A stretch of DNA of 6,769 nt from Bacteroides sp. (GTDB lineage: Bacteria > Bacteroidota > Bacteroidia > Bacteroidales > GCA-2748055). The position numbers were made by a program, and so were the translations under genes. This document shows positions 5,945 through 6,769 of this stretch, one piece after another. The stretch is taken from positions 1-6,769 of the forward strand of contig DSDZ01000155.1 of assembly GCA_011048475.1 (NCBI GenBank), read 5' to 3'. The notes under the pieces were generated by a model. That model ran no database searches. It was not told the DNA's origin and saw nothing but the letters and a program-made list of their open reading frames with translations. The stretch's first letter is position 1; every line of letters begins with the position of its first letter.

Positions 5945-6769
5945 TTATATTTTTTTTCTTAATTCCTCTGTCTTTTCCTGGGACAACCGGATCAGATCTT
6001 CTCCCGAAAGGATCTTTTTTCCGTTGCGGATGTCGTAGGCCATGGCCATCCGTTCGGTGCAGCAATAGCAGGGGTCAACGGCTGCCAGGGAAATGGTGGC
6101 ATCCGAGATGGTCTGTCCCACGCAGGCTTTCCTGAAAGTGGCTATGTTCACGTAGCTGGGCGCCCGGATCTTGTGCCGCACCGGGGTGCTCCCGCCGTCG
6201 GTGAACACACAATGGAACACTTCTCCCCGGGGTGCTTCGGCCCGGCCTGTGGCCATGCCCTCGGGCACGTTTTTGATCCGGATCTCGGTATCCCCTTCGG
6301 GCTCTTTTTTCAGACCCTCCAGGCACTGCATGATGATGGAAATAGATTCGTACATTTCAAGCAGGCGCACCTCGGCCTTGGCATACACATCGCCTCCGGT
6401 GGAAGTGATCACTTTCCAGTCCACCATACCATAGGCCGCGTAGGGATCGTCCCTGCGCACATCGTGGGGCAGTCCGGAGGCCCGGCTGACCGGACCCACG
6501 GCTGCATAATCGATGCAGTCCTGGCGGGTAAGCACCCCGACCCCCTTTGTACGGGCATGGATCACCGGGTCGTCGGTCACCGCTCCGGTGAGCAAATCGA
6601 GCTTGGGCCTGAATTCATCCATCTTCTGCTGTACCTCGGGGATCATCTGCATGGGGATGTCCCGCCGAACGCCCCCGATCTTGAACATGGCATAGCTGTT
6701 CCGGTTGCCCGTGATCATTTCGAACAGGTCCAAAACCGGCTCCCTGTATTTCCAGGCCCACATAAATAC
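5945..6769 (-). CDS. Group 4 membrane-bound [NiFe]-hydrogenase large (catalytic) subunit, C-terminal part (5' end outside window)
   Basis: This is the catalytic subunit, related to EchE, HycE, MbhL and complex I NuoD, which reduces protons to H2 (or the reverse) at a NiFe centre on the cytoplasmic side of the membrane. The frame is open through the right edge (V-F before the first Met at 6763), and that Met lies inside the conserved FMWAWKYREPV block, so it is not the start. Numbering from that Met, visible landmarks are GNR and GGVRRDI (residues 19-36), the NuoD-like stretch GPVSRASGL...DVRRDDPYAAY (90-111), APRGE (177-181), and DPCYCCTER (230-238), the distal CxxC that ligates Ni and Fe. 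The N-terminal CxxC is off the window; about 90-150 residues are missing relative to typical 360-430-residue members. A 34-residue tail follows CTER, as in the HycE precursor, which is cleaved after the matching Arg. The retained distal cysteines favour a true hydrogenase over NuoD or a metal-free relative. The stop is TAA, 10 bases before the next gene. Confidence 0.93.
   Translation of the reverse strand, partial: VFMWAWKYREPVLDLFEMITGNRNSYAMFKIGGVRRDIPMQMIPEVQQKMDEFRPKLDLLTGAVTDDPVIHARTKGVGVLTRQDCIDYAAVGPVSRASGLPHDVRRDDPYAAYGMVDWKVITSTGGDVYAKAEVRLLEMYESISIIMQCLEGLKKEPEGDTEIRIKNVPEGMATGRAEAPRGEVFHCVFTDGGSTPVRHKIRAPSYVNIATFRKACVGQTISDATISLAAVDPCYCCTERMAMAYDIRNGKKILSGEDLIRLSQEKTEELRKKI

Noticed and set aside
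5948..5958. T-run between the first two genes as a terminator
   Set aside because: On the transcribed strand it is an A-run encoding lysines, and no hairpin precedes it.
6761..6763. Met at 6763 as the start of the hydrogenase large subunit
   Set aside because: The frame continues to the edge with V-F, and the Met is inside the conserved FMWAWKYRE block of the NuoD/EchE family; the N-terminal CxxC would be lost.

Overview
The window is a densely packed stretch of one minus-strand operon, with nine recognisable genes plus the first codons of a tenth. It encodes part of a membrane-bound group 4 [NiFe]-hydrogenase joined to a complete Mrp-type cation/proton antiporter module. In transcription order (high to low coordinates) it holds: the C-terminal part of the [NiFe]-hydrogenase large (catalytic) subunit, a NuoL/MrpA-type antiporter subunit, a small MrpA-C-terminal (MbhD+MbhE-type) membrane protein, MnhB/MrpB, MrpC, MrpD, MrpE, MrpF, MrpG, and the first 22 codons of a protein that looks like the NuoI-type 4Fe-4S subunit of the same complex.

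The organism is most likely an anaerobic or fermentative prokaryote, probably a bacterium, with roughly balanced base composition. The A-B-C-D-E-F-G gene order is that of bacterial Mrp operons, whereas archaeal Mbh operons place E-F-G first. Shine-Dalgarno sequences are clear only before mrpC and mrpD; several other starts have A-rich or featureless leaders, which would fit Bacteroidota or a similar group. That is only a hint and the lineage is not settled by this window.

Layout: 5945-6769 is the hydrogenase large subunit, cut by the right edge; 4066-5934 is the first large antiporter subunit; 3492-4055, 3042-3479 and 2707-3045 are small membrane subunits; 1164-2702 is the second large antiporter subunit; 677-1162, 414-680 and 53-421 are MrpE, F and G; 1-66 is the start of the next gene, which runs off the left edge. 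Gaps are 1-12 bases or overlaps of 4, 8 and 14 bases. No intergenic region, internal promoter, terminator, RNA gene, mobile element or CRISPR is visible.

Expected function (family knowledge plus context): low-potential electrons, probably from ferredoxin, pass through FeS subunits to the NiFe site, where protons are reduced to H2. The energy released drives ion pumping through the two large antiporter subunits and the Mrp small subunits, giving a proton or sodium gradient. The most notable points are the split mrpA, the two large antiporter subunits, the replacement of the normally conserved transmembrane-helix-5 glutamate by glycine in the first of them, and an extra cysteine inside the C-terminal nickel-binding motif. 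Neither formate dehydrogenase nor CO dehydrogenase genes are in the window, so the electron donor cannot be fixed from here.
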